From contig CAMBFP010000068.1 in the NCBI GenBank assembly GCA_945865745.1, positions 1 to 6,092 on the forward strand: 6,092 nucleotides of DNA. The letters are read 5' to 3'. A program made the translations under genes and the position numbers. The notes beneath the pieces are model-generated. The model did not search any database, was not told the DNA's origin, and saw only the letters and a program-made list of their open reading frames with translations. Within the stretch, counting starts at the first letter, position 1; the number at the start of each line of letters is the position of its first letter. This document shows, piece after piece, positions 1-5,396 of the stretch. The stretch is from Rhizobium sp. Q54. GTDB taxonomy: Bacteria > Pseudomonadota > Alphaproteobacteria > Rickettsiales > UBA1997.

Positions 1-121
1 AACGCCGACTTGGCAAAAGAATTTTTACTTCCGCCAATCTTTCGCCAAAAGCATTTTCCAGCCAGCAAGCTAGAGTCTCTAGAAAATTATAATTTGCTGG
101 AATGTTGAAAATGTTGGGCAT
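1..121 (-). CDS. addB: AddB, double-strand break repair helicase/nuclease subunit (N-terminal 40 codons only)
   Basis: Read on the minus strand, an ATG at 121-119 opens a frame that stays open to the window edge. It starts MPNIFNIPANYNFLETLA and ends with VKILLPSRR. This matches the conserved start of alphaproteobacterial AddB: a short F.IP segment, then FL.TLA, then a (V/I).(I/L)LLP(S/T)RR segment at the N-terminal helicase-like fold. AddB pairs with AddA; the complex unwinds and resects DNA double-strand ends in the cytoplasm before RecA loading. The catalytic AddB nuclease domain and its iron-sulfur cysteines would lie at the far C-terminus and are not in the window. A GAGG (126-129 on plus coordinates) sits 4 bases before the ATG, a little close but usable. 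The gene diverges from dadA. The call rests on about 40 residues from memory of the family, so it is good but not certain. Confidence 0.72.
   Translation of the reverse strand, partial: MPNIFNIPANYNFLETLACWLENAFGERLAEVKILLPSRR
62..100. repeat. Nested inverted repeat within the addB start
   Basis: Outer arms CCAGCAA (62-68) and TTGCTGG (94-100) are exact reverse complements. Between them lies the perfect palindrome CTAGAG-T-CTCTAG (70-82). All of it falls within codons 8-20 of addB, so part may be chance under coding constraint. It also lies just upstream of dadA and could form a hairpin early in the addB mRNA or bind a regulator of the divergent pair. The structure is seen directly; the role is a guess. 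Confidence 0.4.
88..93 (+). promoter_or_regulatory. Candidate -10 element for dadA
   Basis: A perfect TATAAT reads on the plus strand 59 bases before the dadA ATG. No convincing -35 hexamer is found 16-18 bases upstream (GCAAGC at 65-70). The gap between addB and dadA is only 31 bases, so the dadA promoter probably lies inside the addB coding region, which makes this position plausible. The match could still be chance in AT-rich DNA. Confidence 0.25.
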
Positions 122-152
122 ACTTCCTCGATAATTCTAACTAACTTTAGTA

Positions 153-1415
153 ATGAAAGTAATTGTTCTTGGCGCTGGCGTCATTGGCGTTGTGAGTGCC
201 TATTTCCTTGCTCGCGCCGGTCACCAAGTAATTGTAATTGAAAAAAATTCTTCTGCTGGAGAGGGCTGTTCTTACGCCAATGGTGGGCAGTTGAGCTATT
301 CTCACATTGAAACCTGGGCGACAAAAACTTCGCTCTCTTCAATGTTGAAAGCGGCTTTTTTACCCAATTCATTTTTAACAATTTCTGATTTTGCGAGCAA
401 AGAATTTTGGCGTTTTGCGACGGAGTTTTACAAAAATTCTTCTGTGCAAAAATCGCAGGAAAACAGTCAAAAATTATTTGCACTCACTTCCTACAGTAGA
501 GAGGTTTTGAAGCAAATTATTAACGAAGAAGGTGATCTTTCTTTCGATTACAAAAATAATGGAATTTTACATTTTTTCCGCGACGCAAAAAAGTTGGAGA
601 AAGCGGTAAAAAGTGTTGAGACTTACAACTCTCTTGGTTGCAGAACTCAAGTTTTGAGCGCCGAAGAATGTCTGAAAAAAGAGCCGTCTTTAATTAAACT
701 TTTTGACGAAAAAAAATTAGCTGGCGGGATTTTTTACGAAGACGATGCGAGTGGAAACAGCGCCATTTTTACCAAGGCTCTGACAAAAATTTGTCAGGAA
801 AAATACGGCGTTATTTTTGAGTGGAGCACTGACGTTAGAAATATTTTAACCAACTACAAAAAGATTACCGGAATTAATACTAACAAAGGAGTTTTTGTTG
901 CCGACAAATATGTCTACGCGCTTGGGGCCTTTAGTACCAAGCTTTTAAGTGGCATTAAAGTTGAGACAAAAATTTATCCAATCAAAGGGCACAGTCTCTC
1001 AATGTCTTGTGATGAAGAATTTGTTGCGCCGAAATTGGCTCTGACTGATCCAGAAAATAAAGTAGTTTATTCTCGCATTGGCAATGTTTTTAGAATGGCT
1101 GGAACCGTTGATTTTTGTGGGCTTAAGAGCTCTAAAAATAAAGGGCAGATCTTCTTTTTGAAAAAAGTTGTGAAAGCATCTTTTTCTGATTTTGGTAATT
1201 TTAATCGCCTTGAAGAATGGTGCGGATTTCGTCCGTTTCGTCCAAACTCAATTCCATTAATTTGCGAAGTGAAGAAATACGGAAATCTTTTTTTGAATAC
1301 CGGACACGGATCTCTCGGTTGGACAATGTCTGCTGGGTCGGGAAAAATTTTAGCTGATTTAGTGTCTGATGCGAAGGGAAGAAAATTCAATTTTCTAAAC
1401 GAAGAACTCAGTTAA
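153..1415 (+). CDS. dadA: D-amino acid dehydrogenase, small-subunit (DadA) type FAD enzyme
   Basis: The 420-residue product is a DAO-family flavoprotein close to DadA (about 430 residues in Escherichia coli). DadA oxidises D-amino acids, typically D-alanine, to 2-oxo acids plus ammonia at the inner membrane and passes electrons to the respiratory chain. An N-terminal Rossmann FAD motif is clear: GAGVIG at residues 7-12 and the ribose-binding acid E30 at the end of the second strand. YANGGQLS near 41-48 is the family's (S/A)AN.GQ(L/I)S segment. The C-terminal WCGFRPFRPNSIP (about 356-368) and NTGHGSLGWTMSAGSGK (about 382-398) match the DadA GLRP and NTGHG.LGWT blocks. The ATG sits directly before the FAD strand, so the start is firm, yet no Shine-Dalgarno is visible. 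No alanine racemase (dadX) lies nearby. Substrate is inferred from family; related glycine oxidases are less likely. Confidence 0.9.
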   Translation: MKVIVLGAGVIGVVSAYFLARAGHQVIVIEKNSSAGEGCSYANGGQLSYSHIETWATKTSLSSMLKAAFLPNSFLTISDFASKEFWRFATEFYKNSSVQKSQENSQKLFALTSYSREVLKQIINEEGDLSFDYKNNGILHFFRDAKKLEKAVKSVETYNSLGCRTQVLSAEECLKKEPSLIKLFDEKKLAGGIFYEDDASGNSAIFTKALTKICQEKYGVIFEWSTDVRNILTNYKKITGINTNKGVFVADKYVYALGAFSTKLLSGIKVETKIYPIKGHSLSMSCDEEFVAPKLALTDPENKVVYSRIGNVFRMAGTVDFCGLKSSKNKGQIFFLKKVVKASFSDFGNFNRLEEWCGFRPFRPNSIPLICEVKKYGNLFLNTGHGSLGWTMSAGSGKILADLVSDAKGRKFNFLNEELS

Positions 1416-1422
1416 ATAAAGG

Positions 1423-1465
1423 GCAAAAGCCAATTTTGAGCACTGTGCTCAAAATTGACTTTTGC
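1423..1465 (-). terminator. Long 21-bp hairpin between convergent dadA and nuoG, likely nuoG terminator
   Basis: Arms 1423-1443 and 1445-1465 are reverse complements over 21 bases with one mismatch (1430/1458) and a single-base centre. In plus-strand RNA the odd pair is C-A; in minus-strand RNA it is a G-U wobble, so the structure is fully paired only when read from nuoG. On that strand the stem is followed by CCUUUAUUU, a loose U tract, while the plus side continues AAUAACUUAAG. It therefore fits a terminator for ssb-nuoG best, possibly also halting dadA transcripts. It lies 85 bases past the nuoG stop and 7 bases past the dadA stop. Confidence 0.65.
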
Positions 1466-1491
1466 AATAACTTAAGTCAGTCGAACGAAGT

Positions 1492-1572
1492 CTAGAATTC
1501 TTTAATGGGCTCAATACGTCTCTTAACCGGAGTAAATTTGACAACGGCTCTTACTGCAATTCTGTGCTGCAT
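1492..1572 (-). CDS. Very small basic ORF overlapping the 3' end of nuoG (doubtful)
   Basis: On the minus strand an ATG at 1572-1570 opens 26 codons (begins MQHRIAVRAVVKF, ends RRIEPIKEF) that close with TAG at 1494-1492. It overlaps the last 22 bases of nuoG in another frame and ends before the hairpin. It is rich in Arg and Lys and has no recognisable motif. An in-frame TAA lies immediately before the ATG, so it is not the tail of a longer gene. No Shine-Dalgarno is evident, although translational coupling to nuoG termination is possible. I do not recognise it; chance is the simplest explanation. Confidence 0.12.
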   Translation of the reverse strand: MQHRIAVRAVVKFTPVKRRIEPIKEF

Positions 1573-3506
1573 TTATTCAAAGTGCGTGACGCTCTGGTGA
1601 TTGGATTTGTGAGATAAAAATCAAAATTTTTCGCTGCAATTTTTTCGTTGGAAAAATCGCCATTTGCTTCCAAAGATTTAGCCCAAGTTGTTTCTAGAAA
1701 TTCTGCAAAATCTGGTTTAGCGCCGAGATCGAAGCCAAATTCTTGCGCTAATTCAGTAAAAATTTTCCAATCTTCTTTTGCTTCACCTGGTGCAAAAACA
1801 GCGCGGACAGTGGTTTGAGCGCGACCCTCAAGATTAATGTAAGTCGCATCTTTTTCACTGTAGGCTGCTGCTGGTAAAATTACGTTGGCTACGTGTGCAC
1901 CGCGATCGCCGTGAGTTCCGAGGTAAATTACGAAAGAATCTTTTAATTTTTCGAAATCGATTTCGTCGTCAACGGCATGAAGAATTACGATTTTAATTTC
2001 TTTACTCGCACATTTTTTCAAAATTTCTTCGACATTAGAAGAGCCAACGAAACCAGTAGACAAGCCATTTAGCAGGCCGGTTGATTTAGAAAGAAAATTA
2101 AATCCGTTCCAATCCTCGCGAATCATTCCAGATTTTTCGGCGATTTTTTTCGCGAGATTTAAAATTTCTGCACCGTCAGGGCGAGTGATTACGTCGTGAC
2201 CCAAAATTAACATTGGGTTTTTGTAAGCAGACAAATCGATGCTTTTTAACGCAGAAAGATCGTCGCCTAAATTTTCGTAAGCGTAGGTAAGATCAGCATC
2301 TACACCGACTGAGAAAACTTTTAATTTCTTGCTCAAGAATCTTTTACGTAGACGCGCATTCAAGATTGGCGCGTCTTTACGAGGATTAACACCGATTAGC
2401 AAACAAGCGTCAGACTCGTCAATTCCAGAAATCTTTGTGTTGAATAGATAAGAGGCTGAGTCTGTGGCGCTAAATTTTTCGCCGCTCAAACGGCAATCAA
2501 AATTTTTAATCCCGAGTTTTTCGCAGAATTTTCTTAGAGCATAATTTTCTTCAGCTGAGGAAAGTTTTCCGCTGAGAACGGCTATTTCGCTAGGGCTAGC
2601 AGCTTTAACTTTTTCAACGATTGCCTTGTAAGATTGTTCAAAACTTGCTGATTGCAACTTTTCTGCGCCCTTAACGTAAGGTTTGTCTAGGCGCTGATAT
2701 TTCAGGCCGTCGTAGCAAAAACGTGTTTTGTCAGAAATCCATTCTTCGTTAATTTCTTCATTCAGGCGCGGAAGAATTCTCAGCACTTCGATGCCGCGCG
2801 AGTCAATACGGATGTTGCTTCCAACGGCATCCATTACGTCGATTGTTTCAGTTTTATTTAATTCCCAGCTACGTGCTTTGAAGGCGTATGGCTTAGAGGT
2901 GAGAGCACCAACCGGGCAAAGATCGATAATATTTCCAGAGAGTTCTGATTTAATATTCTGATTGAGGTAAGTGGTTATTTCCATTCCTTCGCCGCGATTA
3001 ATTGCGCCAAGTTCGGTAGTTCCCGCAACATCTTCAATGAAGCGAATGCACCGAGTGCATTGAATGCAGCGAGTCATTTGCGTCTTCACGAGCGGGCCCA
3101 TGTTTTTATCTTGGACAGCTCTTTTATTCTCGTGATAATGACTTTTGCCAGTGCCGTATTGGTAGGCCTGATCCTGTAAATCACACTCACCGCCTTGATC
3201 GCAAATCGGGCAATCAAGCGGGTGATTGGCGAGTAAAAATTCCATCACTCCTTCACGCGCTTTTTTAACCATTGGCGTATCAGTGTGAATTTTCATTCCT
3301 TCGGTAGCCGCCATAGCACAAGATGCGACTGGTTTTGGTGGCATTCCTTCAACTTCTACTAAACACATGCGACAGTTACCAGCGATGGCCAGGCGCTCAT
3401 GGTAACAGAAGCGCGGCACTTCGACATTAGCAATTTCGCAGGCTTGGATAATGGTTAATCCATCAGCAATTGTTACGGATCTACCGTTAATTGTGACTGT
3501 AGGCAT
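1551..3506 (-). CDS. nuoG: NADH-quinone oxidoreductase (complex I) subunit G
   Basis: This 651-residue protein is the large iron-sulfur subunit of the NADH-oxidising arm of complex I, which relays electrons from NuoF towards quinone on the cytoplasmic side of the membrane. Ligands are all present. The N-terminal 2Fe-2S ferredoxin domain has C34, C45, C48 and C63. The His-Cys3 4Fe-4S site has H95, C99, C102 and C108. The second 4Fe-4S site has C147, C150, C153 and C197. A catalytically inactive molybdopterin-oxidoreductase-like domain fills roughly 215-580. The C-terminus (DFYLTNPITRAS near 628-639, then a CS pair) is the usual alphaproteobacterial ending, so the gene is intact; about 650-690 residues is normal. 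The start precedes a typical VTINGRSV strand; no Shine-Dalgarno is visible. It follows ssb by 19 bases and probably shares its transcript. No nuoF or nuoH adjoins it, which is unusual. Confidence 0.97.
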   Translation of the reverse strand: MPTVTINGRSVTIADGLTIIQACEIANVEVPRFCYHERLAIAGNCRMCLVEVEGMPPKPVASCAMAATEGMKIHTDTPMVKKAREGVMEFLLANHPLDCPICDQGGECDLQDQAYQYGTGKSHYHENKRAVQDKNMGPLVKTQMTRCIQCTRCIRFIEDVAGTTELGAINRGEGMEITTYLNQNIKSELSGNIIDLCPVGALTSKPYAFKARSWELNKTETIDVMDAVGSNIRIDSRGIEVLRILPRLNEEINEEWISDKTRFCYDGLKYQRLDKPYVKGAEKLQSASFEQSYKAIVEKVKAASPSEIAVLSGKLSSAEENYALRKFCEKLGIKNFDCRLSGEKFSATDSASYLFNTKISGIDESDACLLIGVNPRKDAPILNARLRKRFLSKKLKVFSVGVDADLTYAYENLGDDLSALKSIDLSAYKNPMLILGHDVITRPDGAEILNLAKKIAEKSGMIREDWNGFNFLSKSTGLLNGLSTGFVGSSNVEEILKKCASKEIKIVILHAVDDEIDFEKLKDSFVIYLGTHGDRGAHVANVILPAAAYSEKDATYINLEGRAQTTVRAVFAPGEAKEDWKIFTELAQEFGFDLGAKPDFAEFLETTWAKSLEANGDFSNEKIAAKNFDFYLTNPITRASRTLNKCSTELQ

Positions 3507-3525
3507 GAGTTAGTTTTTAGTAGAT

Positions 3526-3981
3526 CTAGAAAGGAATTTCGTCGTCGTTTTCTTCAACAGAAATATCGGAATTATTGTTACGAGATTTGCTGTTTGAATA
3601 ATCAGAAGATGAAGGCGATTGACCAGAGCTACGTTCACGAGAATCAAGAATTTGCAAGCTCGAGTTGAAATTTTGCAAAATGATTTCGGTAGTAAATTTT
3701 TCTACACCTTGAGCGTCATTCCATTTTCTGGTTTGTACCGAACCTTCTAGGTAAAGTTTAGTGCCTTTTTTGACGTAATTTTTAACAATATTTACAAGGC
3801 CTTGAGAAAAGATAACCACGCGGTGCCATTCAGTTTTTTCTTTCTTTTCGCCGGTGCTTTTGTCTTTCCAGCTTTCAGAAGTGGCGAGGGAGAAATTAGC
3901 GATTTCACGCCCGTCTGAGAGAGTGCGGATTTCTGGATCTTGGCCAACATTACCGACCAGAATTACTTTATTAATAGACAC
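3526..3981 (-). CDS. ssb: Single-stranded DNA-binding protein
   Basis: The 151-residue product is a bacterial SSB, the tetrameric protein that coats single-stranded DNA during replication, repair and recombination. The OB fold covers about residues 1-112: it opens SINKVILVGNVGQDPEIR and keeps the stacking aromatics W38, W52 and W87, equivalent to the DNA-contacting tryptophans of E. coli SSB. A Ser/Asn-rich linker (about 114-140) leads to the acidic tip DDEIPF, the partner-docking peptide, so the gene is complete. It is shorter than the 178-residue E. coli protein because of the linker. The start codon is GTG, supported by a strong Shine-Dalgarno 6 bases upstream. The gene heads a minus-strand pair with nuoG and diverges from the cyclophilin gene. 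AddB at the left edge is also a DNA repair protein but is not in the same transcript. Confidence 0.97.
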   Translation of the reverse strand: MSINKVILVGNVGQDPEIRTLSDGREIANFSLATSESWKDKSTGEKKEKTEWHRVVIFSQGLVNIVKNYVKKGTKLYLEGSVQTRKWNDAQGVEKFTTEIILQNFNSSLQILDSRERSSGQSPSSSDYSNSKSRNNNSDISVEENDDEIPF

Positions 3982-3987
3982 TTGAGA

Positions 3988-3994
3988 CTCCTTT
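3988..3994 (-). promoter_or_regulatory. Strong ribosome binding site fixing the ssb GTG start
   Basis: AAAGGAG reads on the minus strand, 6 bases before GTG at 3981-3979. It is the best Shine-Dalgarno in the window and decides for the GTG start. Just upstream, the heptamer CAATTAA occurs twice, 12 bases apart (minus strand, over 3993-3999 and 4005-4011). Confidence 0.8.
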
Positions 3995-4045
3995 AATTGG
4001 GGTGTTAATTGAGGGGGCGCGGAAGCTAAAAAGTAAAAAATTAAA

Positions 4046-4064
4046 CGCTACTTGAAAAGTAGTG
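4046..4064. other. Small hairpin in the ssb/cyclophilin divergent spacer
   Basis: CGCTACTT (4046-4053) and AAGTAGTG (4057-4064) pair over 8 positions, including one G-T, around a GAA loop. It is one of three small symmetric elements in the 135-base spacer 3982-4116. The others are CAAAC-AGA-GTTTG (4070-4082) and ATAATT-TG-AATTAT (4102-4115), the last ending one base before the cyclophilin ATG. The spacer must hold promoters for both genes, but I see no hexamer pair with good spacing. There is no tRNA-like fold. Confidence 0.3.
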
Positions 4065-4116
4065 AGACCCAAACAGAGTTTGCCCCGTTTTTTGCCGCAA
4101 CATAATTTGAATTATC

Positions 4117-4689
4117 ATGAAAAAGACTTTCTTAACCTTTCTAACTCTAATTTTTGCTTTTATGAATCACGCATCTGCACAAAAAAATAAACAACAAGCC
4201 CAAGGGCAAGATCTCGAAAATATTCTCTACATCGATTTAAAATATGGTCGTGTGGTGATCGAAATGATGCCAAAAACTGCACCACAACACGTCGAAAGAA
4301 TCAAAGCTTTAGCGCGAAAAAAATTTTATGACGGAATAGTTTTTCACCGCGTGATTGATGGCTTCATGGCACAAACTGGCGATCCAACAGGAACCGGAAT
4401 GGGTGGTTCAAAAATGCCAAATCTTAAAGCAGAATTTTCTGATGAGCCGCATGTGCGTGGCGCTCTTTCAATGGCGCGTTCTGGTCAACCAGACAGTGCC
4501 AACAGCCAATTTTTTATCGTAACTCATGATTCAAGATTTCTTGACGGACAATACACAGTTTGGGGACGCGTAATCAAAGGAATGGAATTTGTCGACAAAA
4601 TCAAAAAAGGTGCCGGACAAAGTGGTAGCGTTTCTGATCCGGATGTGATGATTAAAGTCAGTGTAGCTGCCGACGCAGAGAAGAAGTAA
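4117..4689 (+). CDS. Exported cyclophilin-type peptidyl-prolyl cis-trans isomerase
   Basis: The 190-residue protein starts with a signal peptide: MKK, a hydrophobic stretch at about 4-16, then ASA with likely cleavage after A21. The mature enzyme should act in the periplasm, catalysing proline cis-trans isomerisation during envelope protein folding. The cyclophilin domain spans about 36-185. Catalytic and pocket residues are visible: R78 in FHRVI, F83, M84 and Q86 in GFMAQTGDP, and Q131-F132-F133 in NSQFFI. Human cyclophilin A's W121 position is F141 here, as is common in bacteria. The wording (FYDGIVFHRV, TGTGMGGSK, GQYTVWGRV) matches the rhizobial periplasmic enzymes. The role is that of E. 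coli PpiA, but orthology is uncertain, so no symbol is given. The ATG has no Shine-Dalgarno. A long inverted repeat follows the stop by 14 bases. Confidence 0.95.
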   Translation: MKKTFLTFLTLIFAFMNHASAQKNKQQAQGQDLENILYIDLKYGRVVIEMMPKTAPQHVERIKALARKKFYDGIVFHRVIDGFMAQTGDPTGTGMGGSKMPNLKAEFSDEPHVRGALSMARSGQPDSANSQFFIVTHDSRFLDGQYTVWGRVIKGMEFVDKIKKGAGQSGSVSDPDVMIKVSVAADAEKK

Positions 4690-4703
4690 AAGACTGAGGC
4701 CCT

Positions 4704-4785
4704 AACATCGCCGGCAAAATTGCGCAAAAAATTGCTTTTGTGTTTAGCTATATTTGACCCGTTCAAATATTTTGTCGGCGATGTT
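4704..4785 (+). terminator. 82-base inverted repeat after the cyclophilin gene: terminator or palindromic repeat element
   Basis: Arms 4704-4720 (starts AACATCGCCGG) and 4769-4785 (ends CGGCGATGTT) are reverse complements over 17 positions. The single odd pair (4714/4775) is a G-U wobble in plus-strand RNA but C-A on the other strand, so the fold suits plus-strand RNA read through from the cyclophilin gene. The 48-base interior holds a second inverted repeat, ATATTTGA (4750-4757) with TCAAATAT (4763-4770), which overlaps the right arm by two bases. A T5 run follows at 4796-4800, too far for a classic terminator. No flanking duplication is evident. It may be a transcript-end structure or a small palindromic repeat. 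Confidence 0.5.
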
Positions 4786-5018
4786 GTTTGTGCCATTTTT
4801 ACCTACATCCAACGACAAAAAATAAAAAAAGTTGCAGATAGCGTAATGAATTGCCTAATCGAAAAAGCGATTTCCAAAATAAATTCTCTCAAAACAATCA
4901 AATTTTCTGGATCATCTCCTGCTCTAGGATGGCGTTAAAAAATTTCCACTCACCGCGCAATCAAAGCGCAGAGGATAATCTGGGTTGTAATGAGTATTTA
5001 AATTTAGCTAAAACCCCA
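4786..5018 (+). other. Gap before the HIT gene with no supported gene
   Basis: Together with the inverted repeat this forms the 329-base space between the cyclophilin and HIT genes. A TTG-started frame (4720-4938, 72 codons) crosses the inverted repeat, and the HIT frame is open back to 4842; neither has a Shine-Dalgarno or a recognisable motif. Small hairpins such as AATCG...CGATT (4857-4872) and GCGC...GCGC (4955-4969) occur. GATAAT at 4974-4979 could be a -10 box for the HIT-metC operon, but no -35 partner is seen. I find no tRNA or known RNA. Confidence 0.4.
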
Positions 5019-5393
5019 ATGACCTACGACTTCAACAATATTTTTGCTAAAATTATTCGCGGCGAAATTCAGGCTAAAAAAATTTACGAAGACGAAAATA
5101 TTTTAGCCTTTCACGATATTTCTAAAGCAGCTCCTACTCATGCGTTGGTGATTCCAAAAGGCGCATTTAAAAATTTTCCTGATTTTGTTGCTAATGAAAC
5201 TCCTGAAAAAATTTCTAACTTTTTTAAAAAGGTTTCTGAAATTGCTACCCTGCTTGCAGCGGATAAATCAGGCTTTCGCTTGATTTCAAATATTGGCTCC
5301 GACGCGCATCAAACAGTTCCCCATTTTCATGTTCACATTCTTGCGGGCAAAAAAATGGGCCCCCTAATTTCTTCCGACAATCAACTGAGGTAA
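5019..5393 (+). CDS. hinT: HIT-family (HinT-like) nucleotide phosphoramidase
   Basis: The 124-residue protein fits the HINT branch of the histidine triad family (about 115-125 residues), which hydrolyses purine nucleoside phosphoramidates such as AMP-lysine adducts in the cytoplasm. The opening NNIFAKIIRGEI..KKIYED is the family's substrate-cleft strand and helix. SKAAPTHALVIPK (35-47) matches the conserved APTH..(V/I)(I/V)PK block. SGFRL.SN.G (84-93) and VPHFHVHILAG (100-110) follow, with the triad at H102, H104 and H106. The frame is open upstream to 4842, but the extra residues have no family match, so the ATG at 5019 is preferred. That start has no Shine-Dalgarno (CTAAAACCCCA precedes it). 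metC begins 3 bases after the stop, implying cotranscription. The exact physiological substrate is unknown. Confidence 0.92.
   Translation: MTYDFNNIFAKIIRGEIQAKKIYEDENILAFHDISKAAPTHALVIPKGAFKNFPDFVANETPEKISNFFKKVSEIATLLAADKSGFRLISNIGSDAHQTVPHFHVHILAGKKMGPLISSDNQLR
5387..5390 (+). promoter_or_regulatory. Ribosome binding site of metC inside the hinT 3' end
   Basis: GAGG lies in the last two codons of the HIT gene, 6 bases before the ATG at 5397. It supports this ATG over the later in-frame ATG at 5406 and suggests translational coupling between the two genes. Confidence 0.65.
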
Positions 5394-5396
5394 AAA

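Noticed and set aside
1..108. Plus-strand open frame from the window edge ending in TGA at 106-108 (35 codons), possible tail of an upstream gene
   Set aside because: The minus-strand reading of the same bases gives a recognisable AddB start with its own ribosome site; the plus reading matches nothing I know.
181..483. Minus-strand open frame inside dadA
   Set aside because: It lies wholly within a well-supported gene and has no family motif. The same applies to 1067-1390.
2728..2961. Plus-strand open frame inside nuoG
   Set aside because: It is antisense to conserved NuoG sequence and its product is unrecognisable.
3982..4116. Possible tRNA or SRP-like RNA (a GGAAGC string and GC-rich patch near 4011-4026)
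   Set aside because: No cloverleaf arms, anticodon stem or SRP core can be assembled from the bases.
4524..4796. Minus-strand open frame across the cyclophilin 3' end and the inverted repeat
   Set aside because: More than half is antisense to the conserved cyclophilin domain; no motif and no neighbour support.
4720..4938. Plus-strand 72-codon frame with a TTG start
   Set aside because: Its start lies in an inverted-repeat arm, it has no Shine-Dalgarno, and its composition does not resemble the neighbouring genes. Kept only as part of the gap description.
4851..5018. N-terminal extension of the HIT protein by 56 residues from a TTG
   Set aside because: The extension has no HIT-family similarity, and the ATG at 5019 gives the normal family length.
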